Below, one piece after another: positions 17,941 through 64,000 of a stretch of DNA of 64,000 nucleotides. The translations under genes were made by a program, and so were the position numbers. Source of the stretch: Amorphochlora amoebiformis (Eukaryota; Cercozoa; Chlorarachniophyceae); assembly GCA_054601695.1 (NCBI GenBank), contig BAAHQB010000028.1:930001-994000 (forward strand). The letters are read 5' to 3'. Every line of letters starts with the position of its first letter. The stretch's first letter is position 1. Below the pieces are notes generated by a model, which searched no databases, was not told the DNA's origin, and worked only from the letters and a program-made list of their open reading frames with translations.

Positions 17941-19203
17941 CCATAGCCTCTTGCCACTTCAGAGGATTTTGGTTTAGGAAAGGCCAATCGGGAACGCACA
18001 GCTGTTTATTCCCAAGGAACGAATACTCAGCAAACGAGAAGATTTGGAAAAAGCAAGATAATTGTAAATTCACCAGTGCAGAGATCCCCAATCCAATCAT
18101 GGAGATATACCTGACAATACAAAGAGAATGTCAGCACTGAGGGTGGTTGCGCAATTGGTTCTTTACATCGTGAAGGCGAAGCGCTGATGAACATACCCAT
18201 AGAAGAACCCAATCACCTGAAATAAAGTTATTCAGACCTCCTCACTTGGAATGTCAATGGTAGAATACCCCGAAAATTGCTGTTATAAGCTGATGGAGGC
18301 GGTCAGTGAGTCGCTGTCCAACGAAATCCTGTTGCACACACAATACAGAGAGTATTTTCTTTTTTGAATTTCAATTTGAGAGGCACTTATGGATTATTCG
18401 GTGGTGTGGGCAAGCAGTTCTCAAGGAGAACCAGTTTGAGTGCTATACAGGCTCTCGAAGACTCACCATCGGTCCGGCTTTGTCAGCAGAGAGCCGCTGA
18501 ATTATTCTAGAATGCTCCTGGGAAATCGACAGAAAGCTGACACGTGTCTCCCGGAATGGCGCCTTTGATCCTTGGGGTATATTATGTTATCCACTTCAGA
18601 CCTCAAAGCTGCTCGGGTGAAAGCTACATTTATGCATCGAACGTCAACTTTAGGCTGGAATTGATCTGACGATTTTATTCTGAACTTGTGTCGATCAGGA
18701 CGACGAGAACTCGTATGAAGCACTCAAAAGACGAATTGACCGGTACACAAATACTCAAAGCATCAAGGGGTTTATCTCATCTACATGAATTAATTGTCAA
18801 ATTTCCCATTTACACATAATAGTTTTTGCCGTTACCTGCAATATTGCATTTTCTCCACTGCCCGTCTTCAGCTGTGTACACTTTAAATGTGAACATTTTC
18901 AATGTGCACACACAATCCAGAGTCTACGTAAGAATTCAAATCCTCCACACGAACGAGTTGACTTGAAAATCCAGATACAGGCGGTGTCACAGGGACTAAC
19001 AACGTATTTACAGATGGAAAGACTCGCGCAGAACCTCGACGTCAGATGATCAAATTCAACCTATCGACTACAATCGACATCTGGCCCACCTCCGCTCTCA
19101 GCAGACAAAGGTTCACATCTGTGTGCCAAGCCTATCATAGTCAATCTCATCCCATTACCAAGTTGGTATCAAATTCAACATCTAACCCTTGGAATCCGTT
19201 CAG
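17940..19203. other. unique intergenic DNA upstream of gene C, possible relict element
   Basis: About 1.26 kb of normal composition. A plus-strand frame near 18235-18290 reads LLTWNVNGRIPRKLL before a stop. That resembles the start of the APE-type endonuclease of non-LTR retrotransposons (WNVNG), but nothing intact follows. Other short frames on both strands have no recognisable domain. It may also contain the promoter and 5' UTR of gene C. Confidence 0.3.
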
Positions 19204-27629
<8,426 letters not shown>

Positions 27630-28369
27630 TCAAGCTGTGATAAGCCCTACCTTCCAATTTAGCATCCTACTATAGTCCCATAACTAGCACCGGCCAACTT
27701 TGATAACTAAGACAACTTCAATTTACAACTTAAGATGATCTAGATGATTGGTAATTGTAATTCAAATTCTGTTTCGCAATGTCACGGATTTCAATAGAAA
27801 ACCTCATCGATCTGCTATCTCGCCCGTACAAAACATAATCGCGAAGTTCTAGGTATCTAGATATACTCGTATAGTTGTCGGACTCAGTGACTATGATTAA
27901 CTTCCCTACAAGACTGAAATTTTCAGTCAAGCAATATCGTAGGAAAAATATACTTAGCATATGATCATGCAATATAACTCTAGATCAAATGATACATATT
28001 TATATGAATCATTGATGAATATCAGAGTAGCATTTCACTAAGTTAATATTAAGCGGGTTCGATTTATGGCCGTGGAGCTAGTACGTGAGTCAGTGTAGTA
28101 TCTGTTGTATGCGAGAAGGTCTAAGTTAGACTAGTTAGTGTAACCAGCATTGAGCTTTGTGCATTGTGTTATACATGCACACAATGATCGGTTTAGACTT
28201 AGTATAGCCTCAGCGGCATAGAATATTCAATGGTCTATCATACATGTTTACGTACGATACTACTTAGTAATATGACCCGGCACATCGATAGATGTAATTG
28301 ATAATATCTAGAATATTATCCAATACAAGAGTTATATCTCATTGATCATCGTATCATGCTTACATGTGT

Positions 28370-28407
<38 letters not shown>

Positions 28408-28533
28408 TATATATTATATATATATATATATATAATATATATAATGTATCGATATATAATATGTATGGATATGTATATGTTTATGTGTGTAAATGTGTAC
28501 ATATGCATGTGCGTGTGTGTACACACACATGTA

Positions 28534-28584
<51 letters not shown>

Positions 28585-28589
28585 TATAC

Positions 28590-28626
<37 letters not shown>

Positions 28627-28718
28627 GTTGAGATACTTACATTCTCAACGTTAAAGTAATCGATAGCAGCTGTGATTATTTCAAATCCACCTTCATATCA
28701 TCTAGGAACGTCGACGTT
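27630..28718. other. convergent intergenic region between gene C and the RING gene
   Basis: 27630-28365 is unique DNA with frequent CTAG words and no recognised gene; the minus frame at 27972-27730 shows no domain. 28370-28625 is TA/TG repeat. About 28640-28718 is the 3' flank of the RING gene. Confidence 0.45.
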
Positions 28719-30042
28719 TCAGTCCTCAGCGCCAGCGCCGGACGATATTGCCTCTGAGCGACCACGTTGACGATATCGACCGAGACGCTTCGTCCTAAAG
28801 CGGTTGATCAGCTTAGCCCTAAGTTCCCGCTCAGCCGAGTCACTGGAGCTCGGTGGAACTTTGGAGCTTGAAGAAGTTTGCTCTCTCGGCAGCGCAACTC
28901 TCAACGATTGCGGCCTTAATGTCTGAGATCTGTCAATCCAATACATAAGCAATACTCAGTACCATGCTGGTTACGGATGGATTAGGTTGCGTTTCGCTGG
29001 AATCTCAACAATGAGGGAATAGGGAACTAGGCGTAGAGGTGGTGAATGACTAGCATTAGATGGCATGAGAACGGTTATCGCACCGTCGCATTCTCCGGCG
29101 TTCGATCTTGAACTCAATCTTCTCTTCTGGCTTGCGCTTGAGCATGCGACTCGTCGATTGCTCGGTTTGCTTTTGATCATGTGAAAGATGTTGAGGTCGG
29201 ATAGATCGAAGTTTCTCCTCCAACTCCCCGAGGAACGCCTTGGCAATGGCATCCCCTACCCCCACAAGTGTGCGAACGACTGATAACACGTCCGTGGAGC
29301 GACCCTTAAGCTCATACTCTCTAATTGCTTCAATTACCCTGACGGGAAGGCCTGTATCAGGTTCTCTTCCCAATGCTGCCTCCAACTCACATCCAATCCA
29401 CGTCTTCACCTTGGGCAGCATTCTCGGGTCCACAGCGAAGTTGAACTGCCGTACGCTCTGCGCACGAAGTTCAGCTGTGCTTAGTCGACTGGAGTGCTTT
29501 CTCACGTATGAATAGAACGAACGCCTTCGCTCCAATTGAAGTGTGTGCTCAATAATTGACGTGGAACGGCTAGGACGGGCAACAAGGGGCCTCTGCCTCT
29601 GGGTGCTTGCGCCGACCACCCTCGACCGTTCGATACCGGACGAGGACTGGCTTTGGCGACGAGTCTCCCGTATTAATTCTTGACCGGCGATAGAGCGCCG
29701 ATAGGGTACGAACTCTGGTGCTATGGAGCTTGATGAGGACGAGGCCCACGCGTCGTCCGTGTTTCGGCAGAATTCTTGTGTCTTAAATTGGGACTCAGAT
29801 TTGATGGAATGCATTACAAATTTGAAGTGTGTCTTGCACAGTGGACAGCCAGGAGTCTTTCTCTCTGCAGTGTAGTTTCGTGGGTTCTGACGGCGCTTCT
29901 TGGCCTCCCGAGAAAGCTCGTATCGTGCCCAAGTTCGAATGCATTCCAAGCAGAACTCGTGGAAGCATGAACTGATCACGGATCGATTTTCCATTGGCTG
30001 GAGGCATATTGAGCAATTGGACGAAGCCTGAGGAGGCTCCAT
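28719..30042 (-). CDS. RING finger protein, Topors-type E3 ligase
   Basis: Two exons, 30042-29084 and 28929-28719, are joined by a 154-nt GT-AG intron with a TTGACAG acceptor, giving 389 aa in frame. The start is the first ATG (MEPPQASSNC); the open frame upstream of it begins only at TTG. The N-terminal RING has C10, C13, C26, H28, C31, C34, C66 and C69 (C3HC4). A basic insert of about 30 residues lies between C34 and C66, which is longer than usual. At about residues 210-290 a segment with WIGCELEAALGREPDTGLP matches the conserved helical region found after the RING in Topors-like proteins. Ser-rich and Arg-rich linkers follow. The expected role is ubiquitin (possibly SUMO) transfer in the nucleus, inferred from family resemblance. 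It is head-to-head with AK6, 171 bp apart. Confidence 0.85.
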
Positions 30043-30213
30043 TAGCTTTCGATCATACAAGCCTCCTCGTAAGCCTGTGAATCGGGAGCTCCGAGGTAGG
30101 CACCGCCACAGCTCTCCTGGTAAATGCCGGTATTAGACTGCTGTAAGTTTGTAACCGCCGGATAATATCCAGAGATTATCGGAGAATTCCGTGGGTCCCG
30201 AGTGTCGCCGGTG
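30043..30213. promoter_or_regulatory. 171-bp bidirectional promoter, RING gene and AK6
   Basis: It separates two ATG codons in divergent orientation and has no microsatellite. It contains CCGGATAATATCC (near 30160) and GATTATCGGAGAATTCCG, which resemble motifs in the Mis18/PDHB and acyltransferase/helicase gaps. Confidence 0.6.
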
Positions 30214-30765
30214 ATGGACGTCGAGGGGAAAGGGGGCCTAACGCAGCCCAAGCGGCCGAATATCCTCGTAACTGGTACTCCTGGAACAGGAAAGACGTCC
30301 ACGTGCGAAATGCTAGCGGAAATGACCGGGTGGAAGCATCTCAACATCTCGCAGCTTGTGAAGGATAAGTCGCTGCACTCAGGGCGAAATAAGGAGTGGG
30401 ATTCCTTCATTCTGGACGAGGACAAGGTATGCGACGAACTGGAGGAGATTATGATTAAAGGTGCCAACATTGTGGACTTCCATACTTGCGACTTCTTCCC
30501 CGAGAGGTGGTTCCACCTCGTCGTCGTGCTCCGCACGTCGAACGAAGTCCTTTATCCCCGTCTCGAGAAGCGCGGATACTCGCTGAAAAAATTGCAGGAG
30601 AATGTTGAGGCAGAGATCATGCAGGTTGTTCGTGATGAGGCCATACAGTCATACAAAAAGGAGATCGTCGTCACGTTGCAGTCGGACAACGTTAATCAAA
30701 TGGAAAGCAACGTCAACAGAATATGCGAGTGGATAGCTAAGGCAGAGGAGAAGAAGAGGAAATAG
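30214..30765 (+). CDS. AK6: adenylate kinase isoenzyme 6 / Fap7-like nuclear NTPase
   Basis: A single exon of 183 aa; human AK6 is about 172. The start is the ATG of MDVEGKG; the GTG codons upstream were rejected. The P-loop GTPGTGKT is at about residues 20-27, followed by the short family-specific [37 protein letters not shown] matches the conserved AK6/Fap7 block after the LID-like region. The C-terminus is helical and ends in lysines (EEKKRK), consistent with nuclear localisation. In known members this protein works in 18S rRNA maturation with uS11 (Rps14) and has adenylate kinase/ATPase activity; that is inferred from family. It is the only intronless gene in the window, within 70 bp of TA repeat at its 3' side and divergent from the RING gene. 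Confidence 0.96.
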   Translation: MDVEGKGGLTQPKRPNILVTGTPGTGKTSTCEMLAEMTGWKHLNISQLVKDKSLHSGRNKEWDSFILDEDKVCDELEEIMIKGANIVDFHTCDFFPERWFHLVVVLRTSNEVLYPRLEKRGYSLKKLQENVEAEIMQVVRDEAIQSYKKEIVVTLQSDNVNQMESNVNRICEWIAKAEEKKRK

Positions 30766-30831
30766 TTTTTTAGCGTGTAGTCCTGTTGTATGTAATGGTT
30801 GGCATGAATAGTTTTACGAGTCATCTCAAGG

Positions 30832-30875
<44 letters not shown>

Positions 30876-30915
30876 TTGTAAGTATGTACAATATAGTATA
30901 TATATATATATATCA

Positions 30916-30957
<42 letters not shown>

Positions 30958-31024
30958 GTACATATATACACATATATAAATAATATATTTATATATATAC
31001 TAGATATATATAATATATATATAC

Positions 31025-31085
<61 letters not shown>

Positions 31086-31148
31086 TAGATATAGATAGAT
31101 ATTTTTATCATGTAAAAGTGCGCTGCTAAGAGTATATGTATAACACAT

Positions 31149-31189
<41 letters not shown>

Positions 31190-31569
31190 ATATATATATA
31201 TATTTTTATATATATATATATATATACATGCACATATACATTAAGTAATGTATAGTGAATTTATTGAGTAACTTGAGTAACTATATATATATACTAATGA
31301 TACACCCGTACGCGTACGCTAGATACCTTATTATCTAAAATATATATGATATGCATGTATAGTACATTGTATACTCATCATACTGAGTCACTAGTAACTT
31401 CATACCTCAGGCTGGCATGATATAACCATTAGTATTGATCACTGAATTCGAACCCTGTAAAATCATAAGTTAAATTTCGGAATTAAGTGAAAGGCGGAAA
31501 TTAATCTGCTATGATAATCTTAATCTTGATGAGACCAGCCTTACTAGCTAGCCAAGCCTTAGGACTCAC
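30766..31569. other. convergent intergenic region between AK6 and the acyltransferase
   Basis: 30835-31230 is TA repeat. About 31235-31569 is unique AT-rich DNA with no open frame of note and probably holds the acyltransferase 3' UTR. Confidence 0.5.
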
Positions 31570-32379
31570 CTACGTCGAATTTTCCGTCCTCTCAGACTTC
31601 CCAACCAAAGCCCAAGAAGCCGGTACGATAATAAGATATCCCACTCCGATACAGAGAAGAGAGAGCACGGTCAATCCAGCGAGGGGGAGAAGACAGATGC
31701 CCCATACGAGGAGAAGGAATAGTCCTAAGGCAGCGTTTACCATCTGATTTGTCGATTCTACTCGTCTTTGCCTGTTAGCTTCTAAGTTTTTGTATAGTGG
31801 AAGGACTATGCGTTCCATAGTGTCGTGCATACGCTTTGACGCTTCCTGATGTACGCGTATTGTTTATATGACGCGTTCTGGCATGCGAATACTATCTACA
31901 ATTGTTGTGCGTGATGTACAGATGTTAAGATGTGTATGTATTGTATAATATATATACATACACATATATATTATGTATATTCATAAATTTATATAAATGT
32001 AAAAGGTGTAATACATTATATGTACTTTTACACACATACGCACATATATACACATCTATACAGATATATATGTATGTATATATATATATATATACATATG
32101 TATGTATATATATATATATGCGTATGTGTGTTAATATATCCTGACCTTATAATCCTCATCCTTCTTGAGACGCCCAAGAGGTACGGCGGCCAGCGTAATC
32201 TCACCGGGTAACCTACAAAAAAATTAAGTATCTTGAGAAAGAGACCCTCAGAAAATGACAGAGAGTGAGAGAGGGGAAGATACGCATATGTGTTATTTAC
32301 GTATATACAAATATTTACATATATATATATATATATATAAATATATATACATATTTAGTACTTATATATGATATGTAAT

Positions 32380-32428
<49 letters not shown>

Positions 32429-32557
32429 TATATTATATATAATATGTACGAACAATGTGTAATGAGTATATTATTTCACCCTCCAATGCCAGCCCTCCAC
32501 GGCCAAATTTCGTCACAACCACAAGCGATCAGGGCCACACACTGTAATATATGTATA

Positions 32558-32589
<32 letters not shown>

Positions 32590-32637
32590 GTATGTACGTA
32601 TAGATAGAAATGCATGTATATGTATCCCTATGACTCG

Positions 32638-32674
<37 letters not shown>

Positions 32675-32815
32675 TGCACATTCATTTATAATATATATAT
32701 ATATATATATGTATATTACAAGTAATATATATGTATATATTCACGACATCATACATATACATACATACATACATATATATATATACATATATTATATATA
32801 TATATATATATATGC

Positions 32816-32848
<33 letters not shown>

Positions 32849-32916
32849 ACTGCAAATGAGCAATAATGTACACGCACAATTATATACGAATACGTATATT
32901 AAGATGTAGAAATAAC

Positions 32917-32949
<33 letters not shown>

Positions 32950-33312
32950 TAAACCTGCATTTCATGCTTGGCGGCGATCGAAAATCCACCAAATCGAAAG
33001 GGAAGCAGCCCTGTGACGGGTAGCCCTCGACGGATCTGGGTTACACAAGAGAGAAATTTAAATTTCGTAATATATGTATATCATTATGTATTTAAAATAT
33101 ATTTATGTATATACATGATATATATATATATATATATATATGCAATTTATATGAATATAGGTATATACATATATATATATGTGTATATATATATATATGT
33201 ATATACATATATAATATATATACATATGTATGTATAAAGGTTTGATAAATAGGTATAGTTGCATGTACATGCATATACTTTACACTTATATGTACATGTA
33301 TATGTATACATA

Positions 33313-33343
<31 letters not shown>

Positions 33344-33396
33344 CTATATATATATATATATATGTGTATATCTATATACATGTATATATGTATATA

Positions 33397-33445
<49 letters not shown>

Positions 33446-33469
33446 ATATATACAATTATATATACACAC

Positions 33470-33501
<32 letters not shown>

Positions 33502-33776
33502 CATATAAACATATACACAAGTATCATGTATTTGTGTGCGTGTGTGTTTCTGTATCAAAATATTACACACATATATAAACATATATTCCAACATCGAACC
33601 ACACCGATCTGTTAATAGTTCCTTCCGGGTAAATAAATATGTCTCCACCCCCCTTGATATGAGCGTCAATCTGACGCACGATTGCCGCTGAATTAAAATA
33701 TTTCCATTTGATTAGTTACAGTATCATCAAACCCTCTTTATCTTCCTAACAATATATATATATATATATATATATT

Positions 33777-33822
<46 letters not shown>

Positions 33823-34137
33823 GTGTGTGTGTATTCCAACCCTAACTCTTACCCAAGCTATAGCTCTTACCCTAACCTTAACCCAAACCCTATCCCTCAT
33901 CAGAACCCTAATCCAAACCCTAACACTAACCGTAATCGTACCCTAATGCTAACCCTAACTCTTACGAAACACCCTGACACTGGACGAAGAATTAAAGGAA
34001 ACATCGATATATATCTTTTTGGTAGGCAGTATGTGATACATATGTATATTCATTCATTCATTATTGAGGTATCTATACGTCTATATACATATATACATAT
34101 ATATATCTATATATACATATATTTTTAATATATAAAC

Positions 34138-34173
<36 letters not shown>

Positions 34174-34360
34174 TACGCATGCATACAGCGAAATCACCTT
34201 GCTTTTTTCTATCAAGAGAGAAATCTTCGTGTTTGTCCGCTGATATAGCTAATGGATCTCCGATGGACCCAGACTTGTTGACCTTTGAAAAGACAGGGAA
34301 ATGGCCCAACATCCTGCACATCTGGTCGAGAGTGGATATTATTATAATTTTGCTATGATA

Positions 34361-34416
<56 letters not shown>

Positions 34417-34593
34417 TATTTGTATATATATATATATATATATCTTGATGAATATATTGTATGTAATATGTATGTATGTATGTATGTATGTATATTCATA
34501 TATTCGTACATGTATACATATTTATATATACAAGCATACATATCTATAATTCATATGAATACATTATATATATATATATATTCTATATATATG

Positions 34594-34638
<45 letters not shown>

Positions 34639-34688
34639 TAATATATAATATATATATATATATATATATTATTATATATATAAGTATG

Positions 34689-34753
<65 letters not shown>

Positions 34754-34804
34754 GTATAAATATATATATGTATATATATATTTATATATATACGTATACA
34801 TATA

Positions 34805-34853
<49 letters not shown>

Positions 34854-35399
34854 CATCTATTTTATGCATACATCAAAAACACACATATAACATACCGTGC
34901 CCCACATAGGGATATGAAATAAAGCCTCTGTCATAAGGAACCGAAAGTCGCCATTGCATCTTGAAAGAACAACCGACGCTACTAAGGAGTCGATAAACGA
35001 CGAGTGATTCATAACACACATAACAGAATCCTTCGACCCCTCCCTCAGACCGTCAAGTACCTCCCAAAGCGGCTTACCCTCCACCCCCCTTTGCCCCCCA
35101 TCCGAATCTATCCATCTCATTTGTATCCAGGGACAGATCCCAACAGCTAAGCGGAAGCAGCAGCCGCAGACCGCACTGTAGGCACGTACAGCCGTCTTGG
35201 ATGCCAGCGGCAGAGCGTGGATAAGGCCACCGACGGCTCTCACAAACAGAACGAGAGCAACCACCCAGGTTGAGAACCAGACTTGGCATACGCGGTCGAA
35301 TATTAGGCGACGGGGAGGCCGGGGGACCGGGGAAATGTTGGCTGCGGGGCCCGGCATATTGTTTTTGACCATCGGTGTCCCTCCGCCGCACAACGACAT
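31570..35399 (-). CDS. PlsC-family (1-acylglycerol-3-phosphate-type) acyltransferase
   Basis: Seven exons (35399-34896, 34321-34198, 33687-33605, 33035-32955, 32541-32480, 32212-32146, 31845-31570) total 1197 nt and encode 398 aa, in phase throughout. The catalytic HX4D motif is in NHSSFID (H132, D137). The acyl-acceptor motif is YPEGT at about residues 229-233, where most family members have FPEGTR; the Arg is Ile here. Downstream [14 protein letters not shown] and CDEIWPW match the usual block III/IV region. One hydrophobic segment lies at about residues 40-60, and two more ([18 protein letters not shown] and [15 protein letters not shown]) near the C-terminus, so a membrane enzyme of glycerolipid synthesis is likely. 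The substrate cannot be read from the sequence. Introns hold TA and one CCCTAA block. It is divergent from the helicase gene. Confidence 0.9.
33774..33975 (+). repeat. (TTA)n and degenerate CCCTAA block in acyltransferase intron
   Basis: A short ATT triplet run at about 33775-33792, then TA, then about 140 bp of CCCTAA variants (CTTACCC, CCCAAACC, CCCTAATCC) on the plus strand. This is TTAGGG in the sense of the host gene. Confidence 0.85.
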
Positions 35400-35758
35400 G
35401 TGTCACCGCGTTACTGTTCCGAATAATTAAGGGACCAGCGGCGGTAATCACCCGGGGATCCCCGGAATCCATCTCAACTCGCATCGTCTTGGGATGTGTC
35501 TGGCTCGATAGCTTCTTTATCGCCGTGCTTGTTGTTGTGGTCATCAGAAATTATAAGAAGCTATGCACATACGCACAAAAAGGTGTGAATGTAGGTGTAC
35601 AAATTTTACCGGCACTTTCTATTCTGCAGAGCACATATTTTTTTGAAAACTCGCATGGACGAAGATATTCGTACCTATCTCCCTAAGGGCTACCATCCTT
35701 ACTTTTCCAACTCACCCAATTGTAACTGTTAAATTCCTTAGGGTGAATCATTGGTTTT
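35400..35758. promoter_or_regulatory. bidirectional promoter, acyltransferase and helicase
   Basis: 359 bp between divergent ATGs, free of TA repeat. Near 35440-35475 it contains GGTAATCACCCGGGGATCCC and CGGAATCC, a palindromic CCGGGGATCCCCGG that resembles GC-rich motifs in two other divergent gaps of the window. Confidence 0.5.
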
Positions 35759-53140
<17,382 letters not shown>

Positions 53141-53534
53141 AGAGCATTGACAAAGTGACTGGACCTGCAATAATTTGAAATATAAAATGCGATGAATTTA
53201 TTATCACTCTACAAACCTTTTTTAGCACTTCTAGCACTTGTCCGACGTATGCATCAAAAACTGATCTACAAATCTAGGATATTACTACGACTAGTACGAA
53301 AACCATTAAAATTACATCATGGTGTTCTGGATGGTTAGAGTTTAAAGTCACAGTTGCCATTTTTCACTATAACGAGTATAATGAGACTTAATTACTATAT
53401 CAGTATTCGAAACTTGTGTTCAGATAGCCAGTTTTACGGAACTTCAACAAAAATATAGTCTTCGTATCAGTTATTTATATTAAATATAATTTTGGCACTG
53501 GTAAATTTAGTAGATCTACCACCATGATACCGAG
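53141..53534. other. convergent intergenic region, helicase and Mis18
   Basis: 394 bp of unique DNA between two stop codons on opposite strands, with no repeat and no open frame. It probably contains both 3' ends. Confidence 0.6.
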
Positions 53535-63076
<9,542 letters not shown>

Positions 63077-63203
63077 GGCGGCTTGTGAGATTTTCACGGG
63101 TAATCCACGGAATATCGGGGATTCAAAAGTGAATTCCGGAAATCCCAGGGATCCCGGTATGAATCCCGGTAATATCCGTCTGATATCTCCACGGACTGGA
63201 TAA
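63077..63203. promoter_or_regulatory. 127-bp bidirectional promoter, Mis18 and PDHB
   Basis: Between divergent ATGs. It is dense in related words: ACGGGTAATCCACGG, AATATCGGGGATT, GAATTCCGGAAATCCC, GGGATCCCGGTATG and AATCCCGGTAATATCCG. CCGGTAATATCCG resembles CCGGATAATATCC in the RING/AK6 gap. Confidence 0.6.
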
Positions 63204-63979
63204 ATGCTAATGCTGCGCCGCGTTGCCTCGTCGCGCCCCTTGTCCAGCGTTTTTGCAAGCCGTTTTTTCTCAACTGAGGTATAAATATTAGACTATCTAA
63301 TACGAAGGAGTTCTGACAAGATTTTCACTCGATATTGACTCTAGATGACGGTGAGGGAGGCTCTCAACTCCGCCCTGGAGGAAGAGATGAAACGCGACGA
63401 TAAAGTGTTTCTCATGGGTAAAAGAATCTATAATTTCGGGAATCTGGGCGTGATAGAACTGTGTTGCTATCAGGTGAGGAAGTCGCCCAGTATGATGGCG
63501 CATACAAAGTTTCCAAGGGTTTGTGGGCAAAGTTTGGAAGCGAGAGGGTTATCGACACCCCTATCACTGAGATGGGATTCGCTGGAATTGCTGTGGTAAG
63601 AATGATCTCATTTTATTGTTTGGTTCCATTGCCTAGAAATGGTGTATGTCAGGGTGCTGCTATGATGGGCCTGCGGCCGGTTTGTGAGTTCATGACCTGG
63701 AACTTCTCGATGCAGGTATTCGCTGCCTTGACCCCCACAAAACCCCTACTAACTGCCCCTCTCAGGCGATCGATCAAGTCGTCAACTCAGCTGGTAAGAC
63801 CTACTATATGTCTGGTGGAAAAATTGAGGTTCCAGTAGTCTTCCGGGGACCCAACGGTCCTGCTGCAGCCGTTGGTAAAATCACACAGCAATACATATTC
63901 GCAAATCCTGACTGCTGCCCCACCCCTCCAGCGGCCCAACACTCACAGTGCTTCGCAGCGTGGTATGGAAGCGTTCCTG
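63204..63979 (+). CDS. PDHB: pyruvate dehydrogenase E1 component subunit beta, 5' part
   Basis: Exons: 63204-63278 (ATG), 63345-63417, 63474-63595, 63653-63715, 63766-63874 and 63932-63979, then a GTAATA donor; the gene runs off the right edge. All phases match. Exon 1 encodes [20 protein letters not shown] then FFSTE, a basic Ser-rich mitochondrial presequence. The mature part starts [17 protein letters not shown] and carries [65 protein letters not shown] and [16 protein letters not shown], all hallmark E1-beta blocks for thiamine diphosphate binding and subunit contact. It acts in the mitochondrial matrix with E1-alpha, decarboxylating pyruvate for acetyl-CoA production. Its five introns are only 50-66 nt and lack TA repeat, unlike those of its neighbours. 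Confidence 0.97.
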
Positions 63980-64000
63980 GTAATACAGCCTATCCGTCCC

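Noticed and set aside
18235-18290. LLTWNVNG as proof of a LINE endonuclease
   Set aside because: Only a short match before a stop. Kept as a low-confidence remark, not called as an element.
29240-29515. 91-aa plus-strand frame inside the RING gene
   Set aside because: Antisense shadow of a conserved coding exon.
35074-35544. 156-aa minus-strand frame overlapping the acyltransferase start
   Set aside because: Shadow frame of acyltransferase exon 1, which has the catalytic NHSSFID motif.

Overview
This is nuclear DNA of a eukaryote. Protein-coding exons of ordinary composition are spliced with GT-AG introns, and most introns are filled with (TA)n microsatellite, so the many low-complexity [10 protein letters not shown] reading frames are noise. 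TTAGGG/CCCTAA blocks occur inside the window, there is a LINE fragment and a solo-LTR-like repeat family, and the mitochondrial enzyme PDH E1-beta carries a plausible presequence. The genetic code is standard. I cannot place the lineage. A UvrD/PcrA/Srs2-type helicase together with a Mis18 kinetochore gene argues against bacteria and against a typical animal, and a unicellular eukaryote, alga or fungus-like lineage seems most likely.

Genes were assembled by hand from splice sites and reading-frame phase. From left to right: (D) an ankyrin-repeat protein on the minus strand, 5' part only (exons 2935 to 69); (A) a 12-exon plus-strand gene for an unrecognised 235-aa protein (3703-15299); an intergenic stretch with degenerate telomeric repeats (15300-19203); (C) a 19-exon plus-strand gene for an unrecognised coiled-coil protein of about 680 aa (19204-27629); a two-exon RING finger protein of Topors type on minus (28719-30042); intronless adenylate kinase 6/Fap7 on plus (30214-30765); a seven-exon PlsC-family acyltransferase on minus (31570-35399); a 24-exon UvrD/PcrA/Srs2-like helicase of 763 aa on plus (35759-53140); an 11-exon Mis18 kinetochore protein of 239 aa on minus (53535-63076), with a LINE fragment in one intron; and the start of pyruvate dehydrogenase E1-beta on plus (63204 to past 63979).

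The genes sit largely in head-to-head pairs (D/A, RING/AK6, acyltransferase/helicase, Mis18/PDHB), with intergenic gaps of 127 to about 770 bp, and the pairs converge on their neighbours. Short introns (42-69 nt) at PDHB, at the 5' end of Mis18 and at the 5' end of the helicase contain no TA repeat. All the very long introns do, which suggests that compact introns were inflated by (TA)n.

The least expected signal is a set of exon echoes: degraded partial copies of an exon edge, often with its splice site, lying in the neighbouring intron between TA runs (at least six cases). Other notable items are a 52-bp hairpin-bearing minisatellite, a higher-order repeat with TTAGGG arrays inside each unit, a solo-LTR-like family with three copies in introns, a CCGG/AATATCC motif shared by divergent promoters, and kilobase-scale polypurine tracts.
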